A stretch of 25,569 nt of DNA from UBA12478 sp964513275 (GCA_964513275.1 CAZELN010000014.1:1-25569); one strand, 5' to 3'; shown: positions 14,473 through 21,723, numbered from the stretch's first letter. Program-made: numbers and translations. Notes: generated from the letters alone by a model not told the origin.

Positions 14473-15564
14473 ATGTCGAGACAAGAAGAACTCCTCCAAA
14501 CAACGAAGAATCTTATCCAATTTCAAACAACAGAGGATCGACCTGACCAGCTCGAAGCGTGTGTAGATTACCTAGCGAACTTTTTTTCTGGCACGGGTCT
14601 TACCGTCGAACGCCTCGAGCATGAAGGGATTCCATCCGTTGTCGTGACTAAAGGAACAAAAACACCGACGGTGTTTTTGAGCGGTCACTTTGATGTCGTT
14701 CCAGGTGATGCAGAGCAGTTTTTTCCCGTGGTCGAGGGAGAGAAATTGTTCGGTCGTGGAGCGATGGATATGAAGAGTGGGGACGCAGCGATGATGCATC
14801 TTATGCGCGACCTTGCCTCCACGGAACATTCCGTGGGCCTCATGCTCACCGGTGATGAGGAGGTTGGAGGATTCAACGGGACAGCGAAATTACTTGAAGC
14901 AGGTTATCATTCACGCGTCGCGATTATTCCAGATGGGGGAGAAGCGGTTCATCGTGTTATGAAAGGACAGAAAGGAATTCTTCGTCTCACGTTGACGACA
15001 CATGGAGTAAACGCTCACGGCTCTATGCCATGGTTGGGTGAGAATGCGATCGACCGTTTGGTCAAAACACTTCCATTGGTTGAAACACGATTTCTCGATT
15101 TTGCAGACCACCCAACGGATCATTGGGTGACGACACTTAATGTCGGTCGCGTTCAAGGAGGGCTCGCGACAAACCAGGTTCCCAACGTCGCCACAGCCCA
15201 TCTTGACATCCGTTTTCCGGAGACGGATTCACCCAATAGCATTGAAGCACGGATTCGAGCTATTCTCCCTGAAGGAGTAAAAGCTGAATTCAACGTTCTG
15301 GGCTCGCCGGTTACTGTTTCAGTGGATCATGTTCTCGCGCGTCCATTTTTGGATGCGATTCGTGCCTGTGGTCGGGAGCCACAATGGGGAGTGGATCATG
15401 GAGCATCGGATGGTCGGTTTTTTGCGGAGTACGGAACATTGGTTCTGATTAGTCAGCCAGATGGTGGAAATTTGCATGCGCCTGGAGAATGGGTCCACAT
15501 CCCTTCGATCAAATTTTATTACGACGTATTGAAATCGTACGTGGATTCCGTGGCTCGTGGATAA
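14473..15564 (+). CDS. M20 family metallopeptidase / deacylase (ArgE/DapE/CPG2-like)
   Basis: Di-zinc amidohydrolase that removes an acyl or amino-acyl group from an amino acid or short peptide. The 363-residue protein carries a full ligand set: His72 (SGHFDVVPG), bridging Asp99 (GRGAMDMKSGD), catalytic Glu129 and metal Glu130 (TGDEEVGG), Asp154 (IIPDGGE) and His335 (GGNLHAPGEW). A dimerisation domain (HGVNAHGSMPWLGENA) splits the catalytic core as usual. Family members include acetylornithine deacetylase, succinyl-diaminopimelate desuccinylase, carboxypeptidase G2, PepV and carnosinases; motifs do not separate these. It follows the panD-ligase terminator and has its own -10 placed for leaderless expression. 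Moderate GC, unlike the preceding ligase. Confidence 0.92.
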   Translation: MSRQEELLQTTKNLIQFQTTEDRPDQLEACVDYLANFFSGTGLTVERLEHEGIPSVVVTKGTKTPTVFLSGHFDVVPGDAEQFFPVVEGEKLFGRGAMDMKSGDAAMMHLMRDLASTEHSVGLMLTGDEEVGGFNGTAKLLEAGYHSRVAIIPDGGEAVHRVMKGQKGILRLTLTTHGVNAHGSMPWLGENAIDRLVKTLPLVETRFLDFADHPTDHWVTTLNVGRVQGGLATNQVPNVATAHLDIRFPETDSPNSIEARIRAILPEGVKAEFNVLGSPVTVSVDHVLARPFLDAIRACGREPQWGVDHGASDGRFFAEYGTLVLISQPDGGNLHAPGEWVHIPSIKFYYDVLKSYVDSVARG

Positions 15565-15897
15565 ATCCGTGCGAAACATGTGGAGTGAATGTGCATGAGT
15601 GTCTTTTGACCCTATTGTCTTCTTCTCTCAGCATGGTAAGTTCAAGTGGCCTTCCGGTTGGATGGGTGCGCTCCATGAACGATTCATCATCTGGTCCGAA
15701 CATACGTGCCCTAGGCACAGATAAGGACCTTCCGGTTTTTCCGCTTACGTACAGACGACATGGTGGATTGCTACCATCCCCGCTGTATCAGTGGATCGAC
15801 GAGCGCCCGAGAATAAACAGATTTTTGAGGGAACGTCAGGCCGATATAGATTCTTAACCCTGGACCACCCATCTCCCCGCTAGGCGCCACAAATAAG
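15565..15897 (+). other. Intergenic stretch without a convincing gene
   Basis: About 330 bases after the second M20 gene. A frame is open through most of it (see the weak candidate at 15633-15857), but no -10 at the local 9-nt spacing, no Shine-Dalgarno and no known family was seen. It ends just before a bidirectional terminator. Confidence 0.4.
15633..15857 (+). CDS. Possible small protein (74 residues), unrecognised
   Basis: Open frame ending at TAA 15855-15857. Starts at ATG 15633 or ATG 15675 are both possible, neither with a promoter or ribosome binding site. The C-terminal half is rich in Arg and Pro (PLYQWIDERPRINRFLRER), composition that could be a real basic protein. The same frame runs back into the M20 gene in a shadow phase, so openness alone is weak evidence. 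It could be a degraded gene. Confidence 0.2.
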   Translation: MVSSSGLPVGWVRSMNDSSSGPNIRALGTDKDLPVFPLTYRRHGGLLPSPLYQWIDERPRINRFLRERQADIDS

Positions 15898-15945
15898 AAC
15901 CACCCTTCGACTCGGCCGTCAGACAGCCTCGCTCAGGGTGGTTTT
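15898..15945. terminator. Bidirectional terminator-like hairpin
   Basis: AACCACCCT (15898-15906) and AGGGTGGTT (15935-15943) flank a 28-nt GC-rich loop and end in TTTT. It separates the second M20 unit from the promoter at 15955. Confidence 0.65.
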
Positions 15946-15954
15946 GAAATGGAT

Positions 15955-15983
15955 TTGACGGGGATCAAATTGCCTGATAGTAT
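15955..15983 (+). promoter_or_regulatory. Strong promoter of the attenuator leader
   Basis: TTGACG (15955-15960), exactly 17 nt, TAGTAT (15978-15983). Expected start at A15988, 7 nt before the leader ATG and 141 nt before the M20 start codon. Confidence 0.75.
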
Positions 15984-15994
15984 CCCCATTGGAT

Positions 15995-16054
15995 ATGAAA
16001 TCAACAGGACTCAATCAAGCCATGCATCATGGCGTCTCACCAGAGACGCTCTAG
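15995..16054 (+). CDS. Candidate 19-residue leader peptide with tandem His codons
   Basis: The frame encodes MKSTGLNQAMHHGVSPETL and stops at TAG 16052-16054. It starts 11 nt after a near-consensus -10, fitting leaderless translation. Codons CAT CAT (16025-16030) end one base before the first hairpin arm at 16032, and the last codons and stop cover the second arm. That is the placement expected for ribosome-controlled attenuation responsive to charged tRNA-His. Two His codons are few compared with the enterobacterial his leader (seven), so chance is not excluded. Confidence 0.4.
   Translation: MKSTGLNQAMHHGVSPETL
16032..16049 (+). promoter_or_regulatory. Leader hairpin 1 of the putative attenuator
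   Basis: GCGTCTC (16032-16038), loop ACCA, GAGACGC (16043-16049). The stretch 16041-16049 (CAGAGACGC) is also perfectly complementary to 16086-16094 (GCGTCTCTG) in the downstream terminator, so the two pairings are mutually exclusive. Confidence 0.7.
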
Positions 16055-16077
16055 CTTTGGGTACCTGATTCACATCC

Positions 16078-16113
16078 CCAAAAAGGCGTCTCTGCAAAGG
16101 GATGCCTTTTTGG
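16078..16113 (+). terminator. Intrinsic terminator upstream of the third M20 gene (attenuator terminator)
   Basis: Arms 16078-16093 and 16098-16113 form a 16-bp stem with two G-U pairs and a GCAA (GNRA) tetraloop. The 3' arm carries GCC followed by TTTTT. It sits 15 nt before ATG 16129. Pairing of 16041-16049 with 16086-16094 would dismantle it. Confidence 0.85.
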
Positions 16114-16128
16114 TTATATCAATCACCT

Positions 16129-17277
16129 ATGAATGTTATCGAACTCACAAAAAAATTGATCTCGCTTCCAAGCTACGACGATGGGAATCTCTACGAGAAA
16201 CCAATGAGTGATTATCTTGTTTCGTACGTACAGACACGTCTTCCGTGGTTGAAGGTCACTCAGCAAGAAGTTGCTCCAAATCGTTTTAATGTCTTTTTGC
16301 AGGATGAAGGTCAGACGCGTCTGCTCATTGTCGACCAGATAGATACCGTCGTCCCTGACGCGGGATGGACGACGAACCCACTTGAGGCTATTGAGTGTGA
16401 AGGAAAGATTTTTGGTCTGGGATCGAGTGACTCGAAGGGAAATGTCGCGGCTCTTTTGAAAGCTCTTGAGCAAATCGGTTCGACCAACGGTCTTGCGGTC
16501 TTGTTCTATGTGGATGAGGAGTATTTTTTTAAAGGCATGAGGCAGTTCGTGGGATCTGCTTTGGCGCGCTCCATCAGTCCCGCTTGGATTCTCTCGGTGG
16601 ATGGAAATGGGTCGAGTTTGGGAACGGGATGCCGTGGATTAGTTGAATTTGATCTCGAACTCCGATCAGCTTCCGGTCACAGTGCGACCCAACAAACATC
16701 CGGTGTCTTGCGACCGTTTCTGAAGACACTCGGATCGTTCGAAGACTGGCTTGTGTCTTTTAAAGATGATCAGCAAGGGGTTCCAACATACAACGTGGCG
16801 CGACTTCAAAGCGGACTTTTGTTGTTTGAAGATGAAGTACATCTAGACTTCGGAGAACAAGGGAATCGAATCCCAAATTTTCTTCGAGCAAAAGTTGAGG
16901 TACGTACAACTCCTGGCTTGAGTGGCAAAGAGATTGAGTCGTTTTGGAAGTCGTCGCTTGCGTGCACAAAAGATTTGAGTATGGCTTTTACTCCCGTCCT
17001 CGCCGAGGTTGGATTCTCCACTGCTCGCACAGAACTCAGTCAGGTTAAACAAGCGATTGCGTCGATTCTGGGTCGCGTCGATTACTTGGATGCCTCTACG
17101 TTTGGCTATCTGGATCTGTCCATGCTTGCTCAGGTATACGCAAACGCGTGTCTTTGTTCGTTTGGTATTGGTGAGTCGGGAACCAATCACCGAGCTGATG
17201 AGTACGTCCTTATCCATTCTCTGGAGCAGGGAGTGCTCGTGTACCTTCAGATCATCAATAACCTCCTCAATAACTAA
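16129..17277 (+). CDS. M20 family metallopeptidase homologue lacking the first metal histidine
   Basis: 382 residues with the M20 architecture. Conserved: Asp101 (GLGSSDSKG), Glu130/131 (YVDEEYFFKG), LSVDGNG, a dimerisation domain with SASGHSATQQ, and a C-terminal His in GESGTNHRADE. The canonical His of the GHxDTVP motif is replaced by Gln70 (IVDQIDTVVP, codon CAG), removing a zinc-1 ligand. It may be a mono-metal enzyme, an altered specificity, or a non-catalytic binding protein. ATG 16129 was chosen over ATG 16102, which lies inside the terminator stem. TTATAT 9 nt upstream may be an independent leaderless -10; otherwise transcription must pass the attenuator. The GNAT gene follows 10 nt after the stop, so the two probably share a transcript. 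Confidence 0.88.
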   Translation: MNVIELTKKLISLPSYDDGNLYEKPMSDYLVSYVQTRLPWLKVTQQEVAPNRFNVFLQDEGQTRLLIVDQIDTVVPDAGWTTNPLEAIECEGKIFGLGSSDSKGNVAALLKALEQIGSTNGLAVLFYVDEEYFFKGMRQFVGSALARSISPAWILSVDGNGSSLGTGCRGLVEFDLELRSASGHSATQQTSGVLRPFLKTLGSFEDWLVSFKDDQQGVPTYNVARLQSGLLLFEDEVHLDFGEQGNRIPNFLRAKVEVRTTPGLSGKEIESFWKSSLACTKDLSMAFTPVLAEVGFSTARTELSQVKQAIASILGRVDYLDASTFGYLDLSMLAQVYANACLCSFGIGESGTNHRADEYVLIHSLEQGVLVYLQIINNLLNN

Positions 17278-17287
17278 GAGGTGCAGA

Positions 17288-18160
17288 GTGCAAACGATTC
17301 TTCTCACTCATGACAACTGGACGGTTCAAGGCCTCCTCGTGGAGGATCTTGTCCTGGCCTACGCGGTCGAATTCTGGGCGGGAACCTGGAAGGAGCTGCT
17401 CGCGATCCGCGACTCAGCGGGCAACGTGCTTGAGCAATTCGGGACATGAGACGAATATCACGTCACGTATCCCGAGACGCAGACACTCCTCTGGAACGCG
17501 GGGGAGAACCCGGTGAACATCTCGGACGGTCGCACACACAGCAACTGGCCCATGCGGGTCTGGACGAAGGCTTCCCGGGGTGAGCTCGTCACCAGCGACG
17601 GGAGGAAAATCGAGCCATACTGGTCGCTTGAGAGCGCGCGTCAGGAACTCAAGCTGTTCGTCACGCCGGTCGATCAAGGTGGCTACGGAGGAGAAATTCT
17701 CGTGCTGACGGAGAATTCTGTCATCCTGGGTTTCACAGCCTACACCTGCCACCCGGGAGACCTGGGTCGAGAGCTCGCACGCAAACGCTTCCCGAGCTCG
17801 AGGCTGTACGTGCCCATCAAGTCTCACACGCCGATGTCGATGTCGGTTAAGGATCTGCTCGAGTCCTACGAGCCGGGGGACGTCCGGTTCGGTATTTTTC
17901 TGGATCACGCGATCTCTGGGTCGGTTCGAGGAAGGGGATACGGCAGCAAGCTCTTCGATGTTCGGCTGGCGCGTCTGGTCGAACTGGGAGTGAGCGTCAT
18001 CTTCGGTCGCACAATGCTGACGGCGCCCCGTCAATACCGCGGCAACTATCTCGCCCGAGGACTCACACCCATCGCCTCAGACGGCACGGACGAGTTCAGT
18101 CGCGCCAAGCACTACTTCGTCGCACGCGTCGGCGAACTCACGCCGCGCACGAAGCGCTAG
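17288..18160 (+). pseudogene. GNAT-family N-acetyltransferase interrupted by an in-frame TGA
   Basis: The frame runs from GTG 17288 (GAGG 6 nt upstream) for 53 codons to TGA 17447-17449 and then continues in the same phase for 236 more codons to TAG 18158-18160. The sequence around the break (EQFGT, stop, DEYHVTYPETQTLLW) reads as one protein if TGA were TGG (Trp). The C-terminal half is a GNAT domain with the acetyl-CoA loop RGRGYGSKLF (~213-222), preceded by FGIFLDHAIS and followed by FGRTML. The N-terminal ~100 residues are not recognised. A fallback product could start at GTG 17513. It lies just after the third M20 gene and is far more GC-rich than it, suggesting separate origin. TGA is used as a normal stop elsewhere in the window. 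Confidence 0.75.
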
Positions 18161-18162
18161 AC

Positions 18163-18196
18163 CCACCTAAGCTCCTTGAGCGAAGGTGGTTTTTTG
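18163..18196 (+). terminator. Terminator after the GNAT gene
   Basis: CCACCT (18163-18168) and AGGTGG (18184-18189) enclose a nested GCTC/GAGC stem. A run of seven T follows at 18190-18196. Confidence 0.9.
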
Positions 18197-18256
18197 ACCC
18201 TTGTCCCAAACCTCCAGAACCGATAGAATACGTGCCGATACGATGTATCTTTGTTT

Positions 18257-20029
18257 ATGAAACCAACTTCCTTTTTGTATCTTCGACTGTTTGCCGCCCT
18301 AGCCGGCGTGGTTCTTGCCAGTTCTGCCTCGGAGGAAATTTTTTCTCTGTTCCAACACGCGCACGAGTCAGAACTTGCCATGGCCTTTTTTTCCGCGGCG
18401 TTAATTTTTGCGCTTGCCTTTGGCATTTTCTATCTCTCCAAAGGGACGCATCTTCCGTCTTTTGTCGTGGCGATTTTTTTCGGCATGGCCGCCAAACCGC
18501 TCCTCGTGCCGGTTATTGAGCAGGATATTTTGCTTGGAGGAATCGTCGGATTTGGCGCGACACTCATTTTGTTTGGGGGAGGACTTGAGACGCCGTTCGC
18601 AAATTTTCGAAAACTCATTTGGAAGATTTTTGCCCTATCGTTTCCAGGATTACTTCTTACCGCTGTCCTCTTTTCTTTGTTTTTAACTGAGACAGCTTCT
18701 CTTTTTGCTCCTGCCATTTCAGTGACAACAGCTATTTTACTTGGTGCCATTCTTGCTTCAACGGATCCCGCGGCGATTATTCCTGCGCTCAAGCGTTTGC
18801 GATTTCACAAGCCGAGCACGCGCGATATCGTTGTTTCAGAGTCCGCCGTGACGGACGTAACCGGGACGATTTTGACGGTCGCGTTTCTGTCCATTTTGGG
18901 AATCATGGGAACGCTCGGGGACTCTGTTCTTGGCGGCTATGAACTTATTTTTTCGTCTGAGACAGGACTTTTCTTGCTGCGACAAATAGCCTTCGGCGTG
19001 CTCTTCGGGGTTCTGGGGTACTCCCTTCTTGCTGTTTTATTGCGATTCAAGGCGTCTCATGAGCGAGAGTACGAAGTTGATGCCGCATTTTTTCTTTTCA
19101 TTCCTGTCATCATTTTTACCCTTGCCATAGCGTTTGGCGGTTCGGGATATCTCGCAGCGTTTGTGGCTGGACTGTTGTTTGTGATGTCGGAGTCTCTGCA
19201 TGAGACCGAACGATTTTTCAATCACGTGATTGATGGGTTTTTCAAACCAACGATTTTTTTACTGCTCGGAGCCCTCGTGAATTTGCAGGAGATGTTTGAT
19301 CTCGCACTCATTGGATTGCTTTGTGCCATCGCGTTCATGTTTGTGATTCGTCCACTTGCCGTTTTTCTTTGCCTTGGGCCAACGCTCTGGAAGAGTCGCG
19401 AGACCATCGGGTATCGAGAGCTTCTATTCATTTCGTTTGTTCGAGAAACAGGAGCGATCCCAGCGGTTCTTCTTGTGACCGTTGCCTCGTCCGGATTTTC
19501 AGGACTTGAAGGACTCATTCCCATTGGCATGTGGGTCATCCTTGCCACGCTTGTGACTGAACCGCCTCTCACGCCTTGGGTAGCCAAGAAACTTGGCGTT
19601 GCAGAAGTGATTGCGGAAGACCAGCCGCAGCTCAATGGAAACGAAGGGGAAGCGTTTGTGGTTTTGGGAACACGCGGAGAAACCTACAAACGTCGGTTGC
19701 CGATGGTGGCTCAGTGGGCCAGTGAGCGAGAGATTCGCAAAGTCATCGTGATGCTTTGTCTTGAATATAAACATCAACCCGAGTTGGAACATCGAATTCA
19801 AGAGGAGGCCACGAAGGTGTTTGTTGACGTCAACGAGACGCTGCAAGGACAGGGAAAAAAGCCACTTGCGTTTTCTTTGGTTTCAAGCGCTGGATTTCTT
19901 CAAGAGAACATCTCGTTTTTAGGTCAGCATGAACCGCATCTCGTGGCGATTTTTGTCGGACGCAAAATGCTCGATTTCCGTCTTGACGAAGTGAAAAAAC
20001 TTTCGGTTCCTATTCAATTTATGGAATAA
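18257..20029 (+). CDS. Cation/proton antiporter (CPA family, NhaP-like) with soluble C-terminal domain
   Basis: Predicted Na+ or K+/H+ exchanger of the cytoplasmic membrane, 590 residues. About twelve hydrophobic segments occupy residues ~5-430. Family motifs: ASTDPAAIIPALKR in the first half and the ion-binding segment VVSESAVTDVTGTIL, with its Asp in the position of the CPA1 Asn-Asp pair. Later FVRETGAIPAVLL is typical of the C-terminal half. The last ~125 residues form a soluble domain (EAFVVLGTRGETYKRR onward) that resembles a small nucleotide-binding or universal-stress-like fold, possibly regulatory. ATG 18257 was preferred to TTG 18251. Possible -10 TACGAT at 18239-18244. A separate unit between two terminators. 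Confidence 0.88.
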   Translation: MKPTSFLYLRLFAALAGVVLASSASEEIFSLFQHAHESELAMAFFSAALIFALAFGIFYLSKGTHLPSFVVAIFFGMAAKPLLVPVIEQDILLGGIVGFGATLILFGGGLETPFANFRKLIWKIFALSFPGLLLTAVLFSLFLTETASLFAPAISVTTAILLGAILASTDPAAIIPALKRLRFHKPSTRDIVVSESAVTDVTGTILTVAFLSILGIMGTLGDSVLGGYELIFSSETGLFLLRQIAFGVLFGVLGYSLLAVLLRFKASHEREYEVDAAFFLFIPVIIFTLAIAFGGSGYLAAFVAGLLFVMSESLHETERFFNHVIDGFFKPTIFLLLGALVNLQEMFDLALIGLLCAIAFMFVIRPLAVFLCLGPTLWKSRETIGYRELLFISFVRETGAIPAVLLVTVASSGFSGLEGLIPIGMWVILATLVTEPPLTPWVAKKLGVAEVIAEDQPQLNGNEGEAFVVLGTRGETYKRRLPMVAQWASEREIRKVIVMLCLEYKHQPELEHRIQEEATKVFVDVNETLQGQGKKPLAFSLVSSAGFLQENISFLGQHEPHLVAIFVGRKMLDFRLDEVKKLSVPIQFME

Positions 20030-20030
20030 A

Positions 20031-20050
20031 AAATGCCTGCTGGCGCAGGA
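20031..20050 (-). terminator. Terminator of the minus-strand hydrolase gene (shared with the antiporter end)
   Basis: CCTGC (20036-20040), 4-nt loop, GCAGG (20045-20049). On the minus strand it is followed by CATTTTTTATT. Confidence 0.7.
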
Positions 20051-20051
20051 C

Positions 20052-20828
20052 TTACACGTGGTAGAGCTCTATCCAATTTTTGATTCGACCCAAGACACCA
20101 ACCAGTTTGTGGCTATTGTCCAGGATGAGCGCGTGATCGCCGCTGGTTTGGGCGATGTGTACGTCCTCGCCTGCGTACCGGGCTTGGGACACCAGAAAGT
20201 CGTCGCGTGGCACGATGGCCAGAACCGGGCAGGGGAATGGACGGAATCGGCGACGCAGTCCCGGAAGGAACAGGCGCAGAACCACCCACGAGGGTTCAGG
20301 AAAGAAGCGCCGTTCAAGTAAATCCTGCGCCATCAAATTTTGGGCACGCTGTCCCATTTCCAGCGTATCGAAGTTCCGCGCGGACCGTTGGTTCAACGGA
20401 TGAAGGAACACGCGTTTCACTTGCTCGATCGTGTCGAGCATGAGCGGGCGCCCCACGAGCGTGCGCAGCATGGGAATGAGCATGAAGGTGAGGCCACGCA
20501 GGAACACCGAGATGGCGACACCGGTGCGCTCGAGTCCAGAGAAGAGCGCTACGCGCTTGAAGAACTTGGAGCGTTGTGCGGCGACTCCCCGGGCGATCTG
20601 TGCGCCCATGGAGTAGCACAGAGCCATCGACCCATCCGGGATGTCCTTGAGTTGCTCGATGGCGGAGGCGACGTAGTCGTCGAGACTCTCGCCTTCGTAG
20701 GTCACGACCACGATCTGGTAGTCGTGTTTGAAGTGGCTGATGACGTGGCGGAACCACCACGTCGCGAGTTCAGGCGTCTTGTTTCCCCACGCGCCAGGGA
20801 AGAGAATCAAAAATGGACGATCGGACAT
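20052..20828 (-). CDS. Alpha/beta hydrolase
   Basis: 258-residue soluble protein of the alpha/beta-hydrolase fold; substrate unknown. The first strand and oxyanion region are FLILFPGAWGNK (residues 6-17). The nucleophile elbow is ALCYSMGAQ with Ser73 (C-x-S-x-G variant of G-x-S-x-G). The acid is Asp209 or Asp210 in VPRDDFLV and the base His232 in SGDHALILDN. A cap-like basic region (RRFFPEPSW...LPGLRRRFRP) lies between them. A strong Shine-Dalgarno (GAGGTGA) precedes ATG 20828, unlike the neighbouring leaderless genes. The coding sequence is GC-rich. Lies downstream of the SAM-hydroxide adenosyltransferase gene but separated by a hairpin. Confidence 0.85.
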   Translation of the reverse strand: MSDRPFLILFPGAWGNKTPELATWWFRHVISHFKHDYQIVVVTYEGESLDDYVASAIEQLKDIPDGSMALCYSMGAQIARGVAAQRSKFFKRVALFSGLERTGVAISVFLRGLTFMLIPMLRTLVGRPLMLDTIEQVKRVFLHPLNQRSARNFDTLEMGQRAQNLMAQDLLERRFFPEPSWVVLRLFLPGLRRRFRPFPCPVLAIVPRDDFLVSQARYAGEDVHIAQTSGDHALILDNSHKLVGVLGRIKNWIELYHV

Positions 20829-20869
20829 GAGTCACCTCAATGTGTGTGCCAGTGATTTGTGTGACAGCA

Positions 20870-20899
20870 AAGAATGCCCGAGATGGGCATTCTTGTCAA
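20870..20899 (-). terminator. Hairpin terminator overlapping a possible promoter
   Basis: AAGAATGCCC (20870-20879) and GGGCATTCTT (20885-20894), a 10-bp stem. On the minus strand a consensus TTGACA (20899-20894) and CATTCT (20876-20871), 17 nt apart, overlie the same sequence and could drive the hydrolase gene. Confidence 0.65.
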
Positions 20900-20916
20900 T
20901 AGTTTTACAGGTGTTT

Positions 20917-21714
20917 TTAGGTGATCGTAATCGGATCGCCTTTACGGATACCGAATTTTTCGGCAGCGCTTCCGCCTTGAATGACCAGCTCGACAAAGCG
21001 GTGATCGTGGAGTCCAGAGCTTCCAACAATAAGGGCTGCCTGTCCGTCTGGCACGTCGGCGAGGCGCTCGACACAGAGGACTTCTAGCGATGTCGTATCG
21101 GCAAACGTGACACGCTTGCGCTGACCGGCGTGAAACGCGCAGGCCATGGACGTGATGGACGTCTTGCAATTCCCAAATGAATCTGTCCACCATACAAGCG
21201 ATGGAAGATCCGCAATCTCGGAAGCGGGAAGTGCCTCGGCGCGGACATCTTTTTTGTCCCAGACGATCCGAGCCAGACGCGGTAAATAGTTGAGTGAGCG
21301 AAATTGCGTGTGGACGGCTGCGTTGATTTGGGAAGCGGGATACTCTCCAGCCATGAGGGTGTTTTCAATATCAGTCACGAAGACGGTCGTAATGAGTCCA
21401 AACGTTTTCAACAGACTAAAACAAAATCCATCCACGGTTCCCACGATCAGGGTAGTGCCAACCCAGGCGTATCCAAACGGAGAGCCGTTTTTCCATTTTT
21501 TCGCGCGTCCATGGCGAGGAGCGCAGTTAACCGCGATGACTCCAGGTGCGTCGTCGGAAGCGTCCAACACGTCTAGCACGTTTCCCGCGGCTTCGATATC
21601 CGAAGTCGCGCCGATGAAACTGACATGCATGCCGGGGAACAGATGCGCGTAGCGCGTTTCTTGTCTGGCGCGGGCGTTATCGTCGCGACAATCGGTGATG
21701 ATAGAGACAAACAT
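20917..21714 (-). CDS. SAM-hydroxide adenosyltransferase / SAM-dependent halogenase superfamily (DUF62)
   Basis: Family members cleave S-adenosylmethionine with water (or, rarely, halide) to adenosine and methionine. 265 residues, the standard length. The N-terminal domain begins VSIITDCRDDNARARQETR and includes DIEAAGNVLDVL, VIAVNCAPRHG and a glycine-rich TTLIVGTVDGF segment. The C-terminal beta domain ends with IQGGSAAEKFGIRKGDPIT, a characteristic family ending. The usual DPGVG segment is replaced by CAPRHG, so catalysis may differ from characterised members. Excellent leaderless promoter upstream, with no Shine-Dalgarno. Confidence 0.82.
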   Translation of the reverse strand: MFVSIITDCRDDNARARQETRYAHLFPGMHVSFIGATSDIEAAGNVLDVLDASDDAPGVIAVNCAPRHGRAKKWKNGSPFGYAWVGTTLIVGTVDGFCFSLLKTFGLITTVFVTDIENTLMAGEYPASQINAAVHTQFRSLNYLPRLARIVWDKKDVRAEALPASEIADLPSLVWWTDSFGNCKTSITSMACAFHAGQRKRVTFADTTSLEVLCVERLADVPDGQAALIVGSSGLHDHRFVELVIQGGSAAEKFGIRKGDPITIT

Positions 21715-21723
21715 ATGTTTGCA

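Noticed and set aside
12910..14526. Minus-strand frame of about 538 codons opposite the ATP-grasp gene
   Set aside because: Openness results from GC-rich codons on the other strand; ATP-grasp motifs and panD coupling support the plus strand, and the frame crosses a terminator.
16102..16128. Upstream ATG for the third M20 gene
   Set aside because: It lies within the terminator stem; ATG 16129 gives the family N-terminus.
17447..17449. TGA as selenocysteine or as a reassigned sense codon
   Set aside because: TGA is used as an ordinary stop in several genes here, no selenocysteine insertion stem is evident, and the context suggests Trp; a reassigned TGA code would also not explain the TAA in the M20 gene.
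20340..20855. Plus-strand frame of about 171 codons opposite the alpha/beta hydrolase
   Set aside because: Low-complexity charged shadow; the minus strand has the catalytic triad and a Shine-Dalgarno.
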